Below are positions 17,029 to 25,576 of a DNA stretch of 64,000 bases, in pieces. A model generated the notes under the pieces. The model made no database searches. It saw only the letters and a list, made by a program, of their open reading frames with translations, and was not told where the DNA came from. The stretch's first letter is position 1; every line of letters begins with the position of its first letter. Source of the stretch: an uncultured Psychroserpens sp. (lineage in GTDB: Bacteria > Bacteroidota > Bacteroidia > Flavobacteriales > Flavobacteriaceae); assembly GCA_947489585.1 (NCBI GenBank), contig CANLEE010000008.1:124001-188000 (forward strand), in the 5' to 3' direction. Made by a program: the position numbers and the translations under genes.

Positions 17029-17625
17029 ATGATTTACAGTTTCAAAGGCTATATACCAGTTGTCCATGAAAGTAGCTTCGTGCACCCTTTGGCTGCGGTT
17101 ACTGGAAACGTTATTATAGGAAAGAACTGTTACATTGGTCCAGGTGCTGCGATACGTGGTGATTGGGGACAAATCATTTTAGAAGATGGTGTGAATGTTC
17201 AGGAGAATTGTACAATACATATGTTTCCTGGGAAATCTATTACATTAAAAGAAAGTGCTCATGTTGGCCATGGCGCTATAATTCATGGCGCAAATTTGGG
17301 AAGAAACTGTCTCATTGGAATGAATACAGTCATTATGGATGATGCTGAAATTGGAGATGAATGTATTGTTGGAGCCATGGCATTTGTAAAGGCTGAAACT
17401 AAAATTCCAAAACGAAGTTTAGTTGTTGGAAATCCAGCAAAAGTCATTAAACAAGTGACTGATGATATGATTGCTTGGAAAACAAAAGGCACGCAATTGT
17501 ATCAACAGTTACCTACTGATTGTCATGAGAGTTTAAAAGAAGTTGAGCCTTTACGAGAAGTGCCAAAACATATGCAAATGCAGGAAGATGTGTATAAAAC
17601 ACTTCGTGATTTTATGAAGAAATAA
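17029..17625 (+). CDS. paaY: PaaY-like hexapeptide-repeat protein (gamma-carbonic anhydrase family)
   Basis: A 198-residue left-handed beta-helix protein with hexapeptide repeats (VIIGKNCYIGPGAAIRGD, then AHVGHGAIIHGANLGRNCLIG). His residues in the repeats are placed like the metal ligands of gamma-carbonic anhydrases. PaaY is known as an accessory thioesterase in phenylacetate catabolism. It is the last gene of the paa run; a 34-base gap holding a second operator separates it from the E2 gene. Confidence 0.88.
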   Translation: MIYSFKGYIPVVHESSFVHPLAAVTGNVIIGKNCYIGPGAAIRGDWGQIILEDGVNVQENCTIHMFPGKSITLKESAHVGHGAIIHGANLGRNCLIGMNTVIMDDAEIGDECIVGAMAFVKAETKIPKRSLVVGNPAKVIKQVTDDMIAWKTKGTQLYQQLPTDCHESLKEVEPLREVPKHMQMQEDVYKTLRDFMKK

Positions 17626-17633
17626 TGTTTTTA

Positions 17634-17653
17634 AAACTAACAAACGCTAGTTA
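17634..17653 (+). promoter_or_regulatory. Second palindromic TetR-type operator, before the E2 gene
   Basis: AAACTAAC-AAAC-GCTAGTTA. The left arm is identical to the paaE operator and the right arm differs at two of eight bases. Spacing of arms is the same. It lies six bases before the E2 start codon. This is the only other copy I noticed in the window. Confidence 0.62.
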
Positions 17654-17659
17654 ATATAA

Positions 17660-18958
17660 ATGTCAAAAGTAGAATTTAAAATGCCCAGATTGGGCGAGAG
17701 TATTACAGAAGCAGCCATTATTACATGGTTCAAAAATGTTGGTGATACCATAGAAGAAGATGAAATGCTTCTTGAAGTTGCTACAGATAAAGTTGATTCA
17801 GAAGTTCCTTCAAATGTTTCAGGAGTTATTGAAGAAATTTTATATGACGCGAATGATGTTATCAAAATAGGAGCAACTATTGCTATAATTAATGCAGATA
17901 GTCAGGCTTCTTCAGCTAAAAAACAAACTGAGAATAAAACTGAACAAAAGAAAGCTGAAAAACCTAAAGCATCAAAAAGACCAAAGCCTAACCCAGTAGC
18001 TTCTGCAGAACAATTTAGTGTGTCAAATTCGAATGCCTTCTTCTCGCCATTAATTATTAAAATAGCAAAGGAACATCATATTAGTTTTGAAGAATTGGCT
18101 AGAATTCCAGCAACGGGTCATGAAGGACGCTTACGCAAAAGTGATGTGTTTCAGTATATAGAAGATGGCAGGCCTTATAAGTTTGCACAACCTGTTGTAC
18201 AGAAAGACCCAACAGCGTATCGTATTCCGCAATTGACCTTTGATAAAGGAAAAGGAAAGGTGGTTGAAATGGATCGTATGCGCCAAATGATAGCAGACCA
18301 TATGGTGTATTCAAAGCACACATCACCCCATGTTACTGCCTATGTAGAAGCCGATTTAACCAATATGGTCAATTGGAGAAATGCGAATAAAGTAGCTTTT
18401 CAAGAAAAGCATGGAGAACGTTTAACATTTACACCTTTGTTTGTTGAAGCTGTTGCCAAAGCGGTAAAAGATTTTCCTAATATTAATGCCTCAGTTGATG
18501 GCAAAAACATCATTGTAAAAGCCGATGTTAATATTGGTATGGCGACTGCTCTACCGAGTGGAAATTTGATTGTGCCTGTGGTTAGAAATGCCGATACTAA
18601 AGATTTAAAGACATTGGCAGCTAATGTGAATGAACTCGCCAATAAAGCCAGAGAAAACAATTTAAAAGCAGATGATATTCAGGGCAGTACCTTTACGATT
18701 TCTAACGTTGGAACCTTCGGAAGCGTTATGGGAACACCAATCATAAATCAACCAGAAGTTGCAATTCTCGCATTAGGAATTATCAAGAAACGCCCAGAAG
18801 TTATCACTACGGAAAAGGGTGACGAAATTGCTATTAGGAGTATGATGTATTTGTCGCTATCATTTGACCATCGCGTTGTTGATGGGTTTTTAGGTGGAAG
18901 TTTTGTGCGTCGTGTTGCGGATTATTTTGAGCAATTTGATGTGGATAGAAAAATATAA
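17660..18958 (+). CDS. 2-oxoacid dehydrogenase E2 (dihydrolipoamide acyltransferase)
   Basis: A 432-residue E2 core. One lipoyl domain (residues 1-80; lipoyl Lys44 in EVATDKVDSEV), an Ala/Lys/Pro-rich linker, a peripheral subunit-binding domain at about 128-170 (SPLIIKIAKEHHISFEEL), and a catalytic domain with His404 and Asp408 in SFDHRVVDG. With the fused E1 downstream it forms a branched-chain-type complex that converts a 2-oxo acid to an acyl-CoA. No E3 gene is nearby, so E3 is presumably shared. Whether the substrate is a branched-chain keto acid or phenylpyruvate cannot be told from sequence. Confidence 0.9.
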   Translation: MSKVEFKMPRLGESITEAAIITWFKNVGDTIEEDEMLLEVATDKVDSEVPSNVSGVIEEILYDANDVIKIGATIAIINADSQASSAKKQTENKTEQKKAEKPKASKRPKPNPVASAEQFSVSNSNAFFSPLIIKIAKEHHISFEELARIPATGHEGRLRKSDVFQYIEDGRPYKFAQPVVQKDPTAYRIPQLTFDKGKGKVVEMDRMRQMIADHMVYSKHTSPHVTAYVEADLTNMVNWRNANKVAFQEKHGERLTFTPLFVEAVAKAVKDFPNINASVDGKNIIVKADVNIGMATALPSGNLIVPVVRNADTKDLKTLAANVNELANKARENNLKADDIQGSTFTISNVGTFGSVMGTPIINQPEVAILALGIIKKRPEVITTEKGDEIAIRSMMYLSLSFDHRVVDGFLGGSFVRRVADYFEQFDVDRKI

Positions 18959-19306
18959 ATGGAAACAATAGGGATTGATAAATTAAAAACTTTTTGGAAA
19001 TACTATGAGGATTTTGAATTAATGTATGATTCTCGTTATGTTGATAAAAGGAAGATTTTAAAAGAAATTAGTGAAGAAGAAATTAGAATTATTTCTGCTT
19101 TAGAATATCATTACTTTTTAATTAATGCAGAAAAAGATTCAAAACAATTGGTTGATAAGTATCAGAAAGTAATTGATGAATATAAAAATAAAGTTACCTC
19201 TGAAGTTTTAGAATACCTTAAAAAAGAAGAAAGACCAGAAATTGAAATAGAAGAAAAAGAATCTTGGTTTAAGAAGTTATTTAATTCGAGTAAAAAAAAT
19301 AAATGA
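18959..19306 (+). CDS. Small helical protein of unknown function between E2 and E1
   Basis: I do not recognise this 115-residue protein. It is charged, mostly helical (FWKYYEDFELMYDSRY; LVDKYQKVIDEYKNK) and ends in a lysine-rich tail. There is no signal peptide or clear motif. It begins on the base after the E2 stop and overlaps the E1 start by four bases (ATGA), so it is part of the operon. It could be a late insertion or a complex-associated protein. Confidence 0.7.
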   Translation: METIGIDKLKTFWKYYEDFELMYDSRYVDKRKILKEISEEEIRIISALEYHYFLINAEKDSKQLVDKYQKVIDEYKNKVTSEVLEYLKKEERPEIEIEEKESWFKKLFNSSKKNK

Positions 19307-21381
19307 ATAAAGACATACTAAAAAAAGGGTTTTCAAAATTATGCACTGCCAAGGCAATGACAGAATTATACGAAGCTAATTTCAAACAAGTTTCAAAATA
19401 TGTGCATGCGACATCTAGAGGCCATGAAGCGATTCAAATTGCTTTAGGAATGCAATTATTACCTCAAGATTATGCCTTTCCTTATTATAGAGATGATGCT
19501 ATGTTATTGTCGTTTGGATTAGAGCCTTATGATTTGATGTTGCAATTATTAGCAAAAAAAGAAGACCCGTTTTCAGCAGGAAGAACTTATTATTCGCATC
19601 CAAGTTTAAAAGATGATGATAAACCTAAGATTCCACATCAATCGTCTGCAACAGGTATGCAAGCGATTCCTGCAACAGGTGTGGCTATGGGAATGCAGTA
19701 CAAAGAACTACAAGGAATAAAGGATATGGCTGCGGAAATGTCACCTCGAGCGAAATCGAGAGGTCTCAAGCCAATCACTGTTTGCTCACTAGGAGATGCC
19801 TCTGTAACTGAAGGCGAAATTGCTGAAGCTTTTCAAATGGCCGCTTTAAAGCAAATGCCTATTCTATATTTAGTGCAAGACAATGGTTGGGATATTTCAG
19901 CTAATGCAGCAGAAACTAGAGCGCAAAACGCTTTTGAATATGCACAAGGATTTCATGGGTTAGAAGCGATTTCTATTGATGGCGCTAATTTTATTGAAAG
20001 CTATGAAGCTGTTGAAAAAGTGATTGCAACTATCCGAAAAGAACGACGACCGTTTTTAGTTCATGCGAAAGTACCGTTGTTAAATCATCATACCTCTGGT
20101 GTTCGAATGGAATGGTATCGTGACGATTTAGAAGAGGCGCGATCTCGTGATCCATATCCTGTAATAAAACAGCAGTTATTAGATAACGGATTTACTTCTG
20201 AAGACCTTGATGCTATTGAAAATTCTGCAAAAGCGAAAGTTGAAAGTGATTTTAAAGAAGCGCTAAAAGCAGATGACCCAAAGCCTGAAGATTTATTTAC
20301 ACATGATTTTGTTCCAACGCCAATTTCCGAAGAAAAAGGCGAACGTACTCCTGAAGGAGCAGATAAGGTTGTCATGGTGGATTGCGCCTTGTTTGCTGTT
20401 GAAGAGCTTATGAGAAAGCATAAAGAATGCTTGCTCTACGGACAAGATGTTGGTGGTAGGCTTGGTGGCGTTTTTAGAGAAGCAGCAACTCTAGCTCAAA
20501 AATTTGGCGATGATCGTGTATTTAATACACCGATTCAAGAAGCTTTTATCGTTGGTTCTACGGTAGGGATGAGTGCTGTTGGATTAAAACCTATTGTTGA
20601 GGTTCAATTTGCCGATTATATTTGGCCAGGACTCAATCAGTTGTTTACTGAAGTGAGTCGAAGTTGTTATTTATCTAACGGAAAATGGCCTGTAAGTATG
20701 ATTCTTCGTGTCCCGATTGGAGCTTATGGAAGTGGCGGGCCATACCATTCCTCTTCTGTGGAAAGTGTGATAACAAATATTCGAGGAATTAAAATTGTAT
20801 ATCCTAGTAATGGAGCCGATTTAAAAGGCTTGATGAAGGCAGCCTATTATGATCCTAACCCAGTAGTTATTTTAGAACATAAAGGGTTGTATTGGTCAAA
20901 AGTGCCAGGAACTTTAACAGCAACGTCTGTTGAACCTTCTGAAGATTATGTGTTGCCGTTTGGTAAAGCTTGGGTTTTACAAGAAATATGGAAGCAAGAG
21001 GATGTAGAAACCTTGACAATAGTTACCTATGGAATGGGTGTGCATTGGGCTTATAATGCTTCAGGTGAATTAGGAATGCGAGATCAAATAGAGATTATCG
21101 ATTTAAGAACTTTATTTCCACTTGATGAAGACACCATCATGGCATCGGTTAAGAAAACTGGAAAGTGTTTAGTCGTTACTGAAGAACCAAGTAATAATAG
21201 TTTTGCTAGAGCTTTAGCAGGGAAAATTCAAGAAGAATGCTTTAAATATCTGGATGCGCCAGTTATGACTATTGGTAGTGAAAATATGCCAGCAATTCCT
21301 TTAAATTCAACATTAGAGCAAACAATGATTCCTTCTACCGAAAAAGTAAAGGATAAGATTGAGATGTTATTGAGTTATTAA
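19303..21381 (+). CDS. 2-oxoacid dehydrogenase E1, fused alpha and beta subunits
   Basis: A 692-residue fusion. The alpha half (about 1-330) contains the thiamine diphosphate motif GDASVTEGE...QDNGWDIS and HHTSGVRMEWYRDD. The beta half (about 355-692) contains LLYGQDVGGRLGGVFREA, EVQFADYIWPGLNQL and VPIGAYGSGGPYHSSS. This is the branched-chain-type E1 seen fused in many Bacteroidota. It acts with the E2 two genes upstream. Its stop is directly adjacent to that of the convergent E1-like gene, with no terminator between. Confidence 0.92.
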   Translation: MNKDILKKGFSKLCTAKAMTELYEANFKQVSKYVHATSRGHEAIQIALGMQLLPQDYAFPYYRDDAMLLSFGLEPYDLMLQLLAKKEDPFSAGRTYYSHPSLKDDDKPKIPHQSSATGMQAIPATGVAMGMQYKELQGIKDMAAEMSPRAKSRGLKPITVCSLGDASVTEGEIAEAFQMAALKQMPILYLVQDNGWDISANAAETRAQNAFEYAQGFHGLEAISIDGANFIESYEAVEKVIATIRKERRPFLVHAKVPLLNHHTSGVRMEWYRDDLEEARSRDPYPVIKQQLLDNGFTSEDLDAIENSAKAKVESDFKEALKADDPKPEDLFTHDFVPTPISEEKGERTPEGADKVVMVDCALFAVEELMRKHKECLLYGQDVGGRLGGVFREAATLAQKFGDDRVFNTPIQEAFIVGSTVGMSAVGLKPIVEVQFADYIWPGLNQLFTEVSRSCYLSNGKWPVSMILRVPIGAYGSGGPYHSSSVESVITNIRGIKIVYPSNGADLKGLMKAAYYDPNPVVILEHKGLYWSKVPGTLTATSVEPSEDYVLPFGKAWVLQEIWKQEDVETLTIVTYGMGVHWAYNASGELGMRDQIEIIDLRTLFPLDEDTIMASVKKTGKCLVVTEEPSNNSFARALAGKIQEECFKYLDAPVMTIGSENMPAIPLNSTLEQTMIPSTEKVKDKIEMLLSY

Positions 21382-22080
21382 TCAGGTCTTTAGATTTAAT
21401 ATTCTACTTTTGTTTTTAAGTATATTAATGCATGAAAGTTGATTGATTAAAACATTATTTTCTTTACAAATAATTTTATAAGCTTCAATGACTTGCATAT
21501 TGGCAACTGTTTGTACCACAAATGGTAAGACACCTGAAGCATTACAGTTTTCTTCTAATAATAAGGAATCAATATCTGGGAAAATAAGATGGAATGGTTT
21601 GCTGTTTTTGTAATTAAAAACACCTACCTGCCCTTCAAAACCTTGTACTCCACCATAAATCATTGGCTTATTGTTGAACTCACAACTTTTACTAATCGCA
21701 TAACGCGCTATAAAATTGTCTGTACAATCAATAACAATGTCAACATCTTTTAAATAATTTACACCATTTTTAGTAGTAATGAAATCTTCAATGCATGTAA
21801 TATCAAGGTCATTAAAAATTTCTAATAATGCCTGTTTCGCGGTCTTAACTTTAGATGAATTTTTGTCTGTGTTTTTAAAAAGAATTTGTCGGGGTATATT
21901 GGAGTCTTCTATTGTATCGTTGTCTATTAAGAGTAATTTATTGATGCCTAAGCGTACTAATCCCATAGCGACAGAACATCCCAACCCTCCTAGCCCAATA
22001 ACAGCTACATGAGCTATTTTTAGTTGTTGCATTTTGTCTTGCCCTATAATCTTTTCATGTAATTCAAAGTATGGAGACAT
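21382..22080 (-). CDS. ThiF/MoeB/HesA-type E1-like adenylating enzyme
   Basis: A 232-residue E1-like fold that should adenylate the C-terminal Gly of a beta-grasp partner. Visible: nucleotide loop GLGGLG (29-34), IDNDTIEDSNIPRQ with the arginine finger R64, VIDCTDNFIARY with D118 and D121, and a candidate reactive C179 in ENCNASGVLPF, matching the C-x-x-x-GVL context of MoeB/ThiF. The paired CxxC zinc ligands of MoeB are absent and there is no rhodanese tail. Its start overlaps the DUF4132 stop by one base, so it is the third gene of the operon. No moa, moe or thi genes are nearby. Confidence 0.88.
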   Translation of the reverse strand: MSPYFELHEKIIGQDKMQQLKIAHVAVIGLGGLGCSVAMGLVRLGINKLLLIDNDTIEDSNIPRQILFKNTDKNSSKVKTAKQALLEIFNDLDITCIEDFITTKNGVNYLKDVDIVIDCTDNFIARYAISKSCEFNNKPMIYGGVQGFEGQVGVFNYKNSKPFHLIFPDIDSLLLEENCNASGVLPFVVQTVANMQVIEAYKIICKENNVLINQLSCINILKNKSRILNLKT

Positions 22081-24662
22081 TAATTTCTGTTTATCTGGCT
22101 TAAAATTGTTGTGTCTGTAATTTTAGTGTCTTCAGCTAAAAGAAATGCTTTACTCAAAACAATAGATAAACCTTTATCACCTTCAAAAGGAATAAATAAT
22201 TTATCTGTTGATTTGTTTGGTGATCTTGAAGGCACGATGCATAAATATTGGTCGTTAGGTTCCATTAAAATATTCCCGCTACCAATATGTATTTTGTAGG
22301 TTCTTATATGACCTTGAATAATTAAGAATTTTCCATCTATTCTAGCTTTGTCTTTTATTTTACTTAGTCTTGGTAATAATCTTTCTAGAATGGATTTACG
22401 AGTTTTTGCAATTTCAGTTAAATCACCAAAAGAATATGATGCCCAATAATCGCGATGGGTTTGCCTGTCGCCATTATTATCTTGCCATTCAGGATCGTTA
22501 CCAACACTACAAACCCCTACGAATAAATCGACATCTCTCATGATTTCAGAAAACACGATTTTTGGAACATCAATTAAATTCATAACCATACCATCGGTAT
22601 TTTTAAATTTCACTTGATCTGTTGCTATATATAGCCAAATTCCAGCGTCATTATAAGCTTCATGGTCATTTAGCTCATCAATCCAATACTCGGCTGTTAT
22701 ATTATATTCTGGTAAATATTTGCTGCATGATTCGTCATGACGACCATCATCATAAGCGCCCATTAATGAATACTTCCAGCCGCGAAGTCCTGCTAATGCA
22801 TTAAATTGATGTTGTTTTAAGAGATGGGCAGCCATTCTATTAGAATAGGTTTGTGTATTTATTTCTGCGTCTGTTAAAATATAAAGTTCTCTAAAAGCTT
22901 GTTTAATAGGCTGCTTTAATTCTAAGTCTATTATTCTATCACGCCAATCAACAATTTCTTTTTCTGTAGCAAAAACAGGATGCCATAATTGAACACTACA
23001 ATTGTCTCCAATCCAATTTATAGTTTCACCTAGAGCATTTTGCCAAGTATTATCAATAAGAAGAACATGAGCTGTCTGTGTTTCGTTTTTTATGGTCCAA
23101 ATGAGTTTTGTAGCTATAGGATTTACGACACCATGATTTAAATAGTATTTATTGAAACTGATAAAATCCCAAGTTCGATTTAAAATAAATTGATTATCAA
23201 TTCTTTGTTTTTGGGCTGAATATACTTTTTGTATTTCTTTGACTTCTTTTCGAACCGCTTTAAGTTGATTGGATAGTTTTGTTGAGTTTTTGACAATTGC
23301 TGGTACAGATTTTATACTATTTCCATCAGGTTTTATCCATTGTTGATTTACTTTACTATCTGAAATAAAGATGCTTAAAGAATAATCCTCAAAAGGAATC
23401 GTTTTTAAACCCTTTTTTAATTGAAAATCTGGCACAGACATTTCTTTAAGTTCCTCAACAGAAACGTTATATTTTTTTGCACCTTCAGCTAGGTATTTAT
23501 CAATACTCTTTTTTACATTATTTTGTTTGAGTTTTAATTTTATTCGAGATAGCGCACCTAATCCATCTTTTCCTCTCATGTTCCCCATAACATAAATACA
23601 TGCATTTCCAACTGCTGCAGCAGCAGGGCCAACTCCAGGCATTTTGGTATAAGATTTCTCCAGTAGTTTGCTTAAAACATGTAATGTTTCTTTATCAGAA
23701 AAGGGAGACATTGTCCAAACGATACCTTTTATAAACTGTTTACTTGAGTCGCATAAATAAGAATACTGTTTGTATTCTTGAACTTGGTTTGAGTACGTGT
23801 ATGATTTTGTCTCTTCGGAAATAGGATAGCTTGTAGCATTTGTTATAATATCTTGTGCTATTTTTCGATACTCATTTTTACCAATGACTTTAATTAATTC
23901 CTCTGTTTGCGATTGAAATTTTTTAGAAGGTTTAGAACTCGATGCATCATAGGTTAAATATAATAATTGATGTAGTTCGTTAGTGTTTTTTGCTGTTTTA
24001 ATAATCGAATTCACAGCATCTCCAATATCATTTGTTTTTAATACAAAAGGTACAAATTCACCATCTTTTTGAACTATTTTACTCAGTTTAGATACCGATT
24101 TTTTCAAATCACTTCCCCAATAACTAGTGTTAGAATTATTTAAAGTATCCCATTTTAGCATGTTTTTTATAAAACTCGATAATTCTTCAGATAACCCTTC
24201 CTTTTTTATGAAGCGCTCAATCTGTTGGATTGTATAATTAACAGGGAAATCACTTAATGAAAAGCCATAACTATTTCTATTTAGTGTTTTTACTTTTTCA
24301 TAAACTAGCTTAAACAGGCTAATCCATTCTTGTTCTGTATAATCTAAATTTTTACGCATTAATCCATTTAGTACGGCAAATGCTGTTAAGCGATAACGAT
24401 AAATAACATTGTCTCTATTTTTGACGATTTTTTGTTGATTATTGTACTCTTTATTAAGAATATACTCTAGATAATTGACACTATCAAAAATGTATTTTTT
24501 TTGATAGGTATTAGATTCTTTTTTTAAATCTTCATAGGCTTTATTACCAGAAATATCATTAGCACTATAAATGTAGTTTGTTTGCTTATTTATAGCGAAA
24601 ATAATATCATCAATGTATTTTAATTCAGACGGAGCCTTTTTTTTCTTAAATAAATTGAACAT
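22080..24662 (-). CDS. DUF4132 (MolR-like) protein
   Basis: An 860-residue cytosolic protein. The N-terminal 350 residues look helical. The block at about 359-378 (MGNMRGKDGLGALSRIK), the segment near 397-425 (YNVSVEELKEMSVPDF) and the C-terminal IHIGSGNILMEP...YLCIVP near 790-811 match what I recall of DUF4132/MolR-like proteins. No WGR domain is seen at the N-terminus. The family's function is unknown; the molybdate label of MolR is historical. The gene lies 11 bases after the small Gly-Gly protein and overlaps the E1-like gene by one base, so it may be the partner or target of that pair. Confidence 0.8.
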   Translation of the reverse strand: MFNLFKKKKAPSELKYIDDIIFAINKQTNYIYSANDISGNKAYEDLKKESNTYQKKYIFDSVNYLEYILNKEYNNQQKIVKNRDNVIYRYRLTAFAVLNGLMRKNLDYTEQEWISLFKLVYEKVKTLNRNSYGFSLSDFPVNYTIQQIERFIKKEGLSEELSSFIKNMLKWDTLNNSNTSYWGSDLKKSVSKLSKIVQKDGEFVPFVLKTNDIGDAVNSIIKTAKNTNELHQLLYLTYDASSSKPSKKFQSQTEELIKVIGKNEYRKIAQDIITNATSYPISEETKSYTYSNQVQEYKQYSYLCDSSKQFIKGIVWTMSPFSDKETLHVLSKLLEKSYTKMPGVGPAAAAVGNACIYVMGNMRGKDGLGALSRIKLKLKQNNVKKSIDKYLAEGAKKYNVSVEELKEMSVPDFQLKKGLKTIPFEDYSLSIFISDSKVNQQWIKPDGNSIKSVPAIVKNSTKLSNQLKAVRKEVKEIQKVYSAQKQRIDNQFILNRTWDFISFNKYYLNHGVVNPIATKLIWTIKNETQTAHVLLIDNTWQNALGETINWIGDNCSVQLWHPVFATEKEIVDWRDRIIDLELKQPIKQAFRELYILTDAEINTQTYSNRMAAHLLKQHQFNALAGLRGWKYSLMGAYDDGRHDESCSKYLPEYNITAEYWIDELNDHEAYNDAGIWLYIATDQVKFKNTDGMVMNLIDVPKIVFSEIMRDVDLFVGVCSVGNDPEWQDNNGDRQTHRDYWASYSFGDLTEIAKTRKSILERLLPRLSKIKDKARIDGKFLIIQGHIRTYKIHIGSGNILMEPNDQYLCIVPSRSPNKSTDKLFIPFEGDKGLSIVLSKAFLLAEDTKITDTTILSQINRN

Positions 24663-24673
24663 TGACCTATGTT

Positions 24674-25057
24674 TTATCCACCAACTAAAGGTGTTAATTT
24701 AATGAATGATACTACTGTAGATTTGTCTACAAGTACTTTTTGATTTACATTTTCAACTTGCTCATCATCTACTAATAAAATAAAGCCATTATTATTAAAG
24801 GCGTCTAAAGCAATGTATAATTGTTTTTCAGCATCAATAGGTTTTGGTTTTTTATTGTTTAATCTGGTTTCAAGTTGTTCAGGGATAACCAAACCATTTT
24901 TGTAAGATTTTACATTGCTTTCGTAATGAGTGATTTCTGATTCTATCCTTGCTTTTATCAGGTTGGAAACAGTAATATATTCTTCATTGAATTTGAGTGT
25001 AATCTCATTTAATATATCGCCAGCAGCACTTTCATCTTGAATCTTAATAATATTCAT
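24674..25057 (-). CDS. Beta-grasp (MoaD/ThiS/ubiquitin-like) protein ending in Gly-Gly
   Basis: A 127-residue protein whose last residues are TPLVGG, with no tail. The final 38 residues follow the MoaD pattern: V-D-D-E-Q-V, a turn, VLVDKSTVVSFIKLTPLVGG. The first 40 residues can form the other half of the fold: strands NIIKI and EITLKF, then the helix ITVSNLIKARI in the place of the usual TVAELL helix. Between them about 45 residues, partly helical (AEKQLYIALDAF), form an insertion. It is first in an operon with DUF4132 and E1-like genes. A sulfur carrier or protein modifier is inferred; no close family is recalled. Confidence 0.72.
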   Translation of the reverse strand: MNIIKIQDESAAGDILNEITLKFNEEYITVSNLIKARIESEITHYESNVKSYKNGLVIPEQLETRLNNKKPKPIDAEKQLYIALDAFNNNGFILLVDDEQVENVNQKVLVDKSTVVSFIKLTPLVGG

Positions 25058-25196
25058 AATTATAGAATTGATTTGATAGTTAATTTATGAAAAATAAAGA
25101 AATAAACTATTGATTAATCTTTAAATTTAAAATGATTAATTTCAAATTAATTCTTCAAAATTCGTATATTGAACCTTTAATACATTAATAAATATC

Positions 25197-25568
25197 ATGA
25201 AAAAGACATTACTATTATTGAGCTTTGCTTGTTTCTTATTGGTTGGTAATCAATTATCTTTTGCCCAATCTCAATTAGAGCAAGAAAAAACAGTTGTTAA
25301 AAGTGCTGATGATTCTGCAAAAAAGAATGCACTTAAAGTCATCAACTTATTAGAAAGAGAAGCGAAGTTAGACGCTAAACAAAAAACTAAGGTATATGAC
25401 ATTTTTGTTGGTGTTAACAAAAAAATGAAAGGCATTGAAGCTATAGAAGATGCTACAGAACGTAAAGCTAAAGAAGCAAAAATACAGAACTATATAAATC
25501 AGAAATTGCAAATGGTATTGACTGAAAAGCAATATGCATTGTATTCAAAAAAGATGACAGCTGAATAA
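25197..25568 (+). CDS. Small secreted protein, LTxxQ-like
   Basis: A 123-residue exported protein with a signal peptide (LLLLSFACFLLVGNQLSFAQ). The mature part is one or two long charged helices with the motif VLTEKQYALY near the end, reminiscent of Spy/LTxxQ-type and DUF4890-like proteins common in Bacteroidota. Two similar short genes lie at 43085 and 43528. The gene is divergent from the Gly-Gly operon and ends at a strong bidirectional terminator. Function unknown. Confidence 0.75.
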   Translation: MKKTLLLLSFACFLLVGNQLSFAQSQLEQEKTVVKSADDSAKKNALKVINLLEREAKLDAKQKTKVYDIFVGVNKKMKGIEAIEDATERKAKEAKIQNYINQKLQMVLTEKQYALYSKKMTAE

Positions 25569-25576
25569 GTCTTGTC

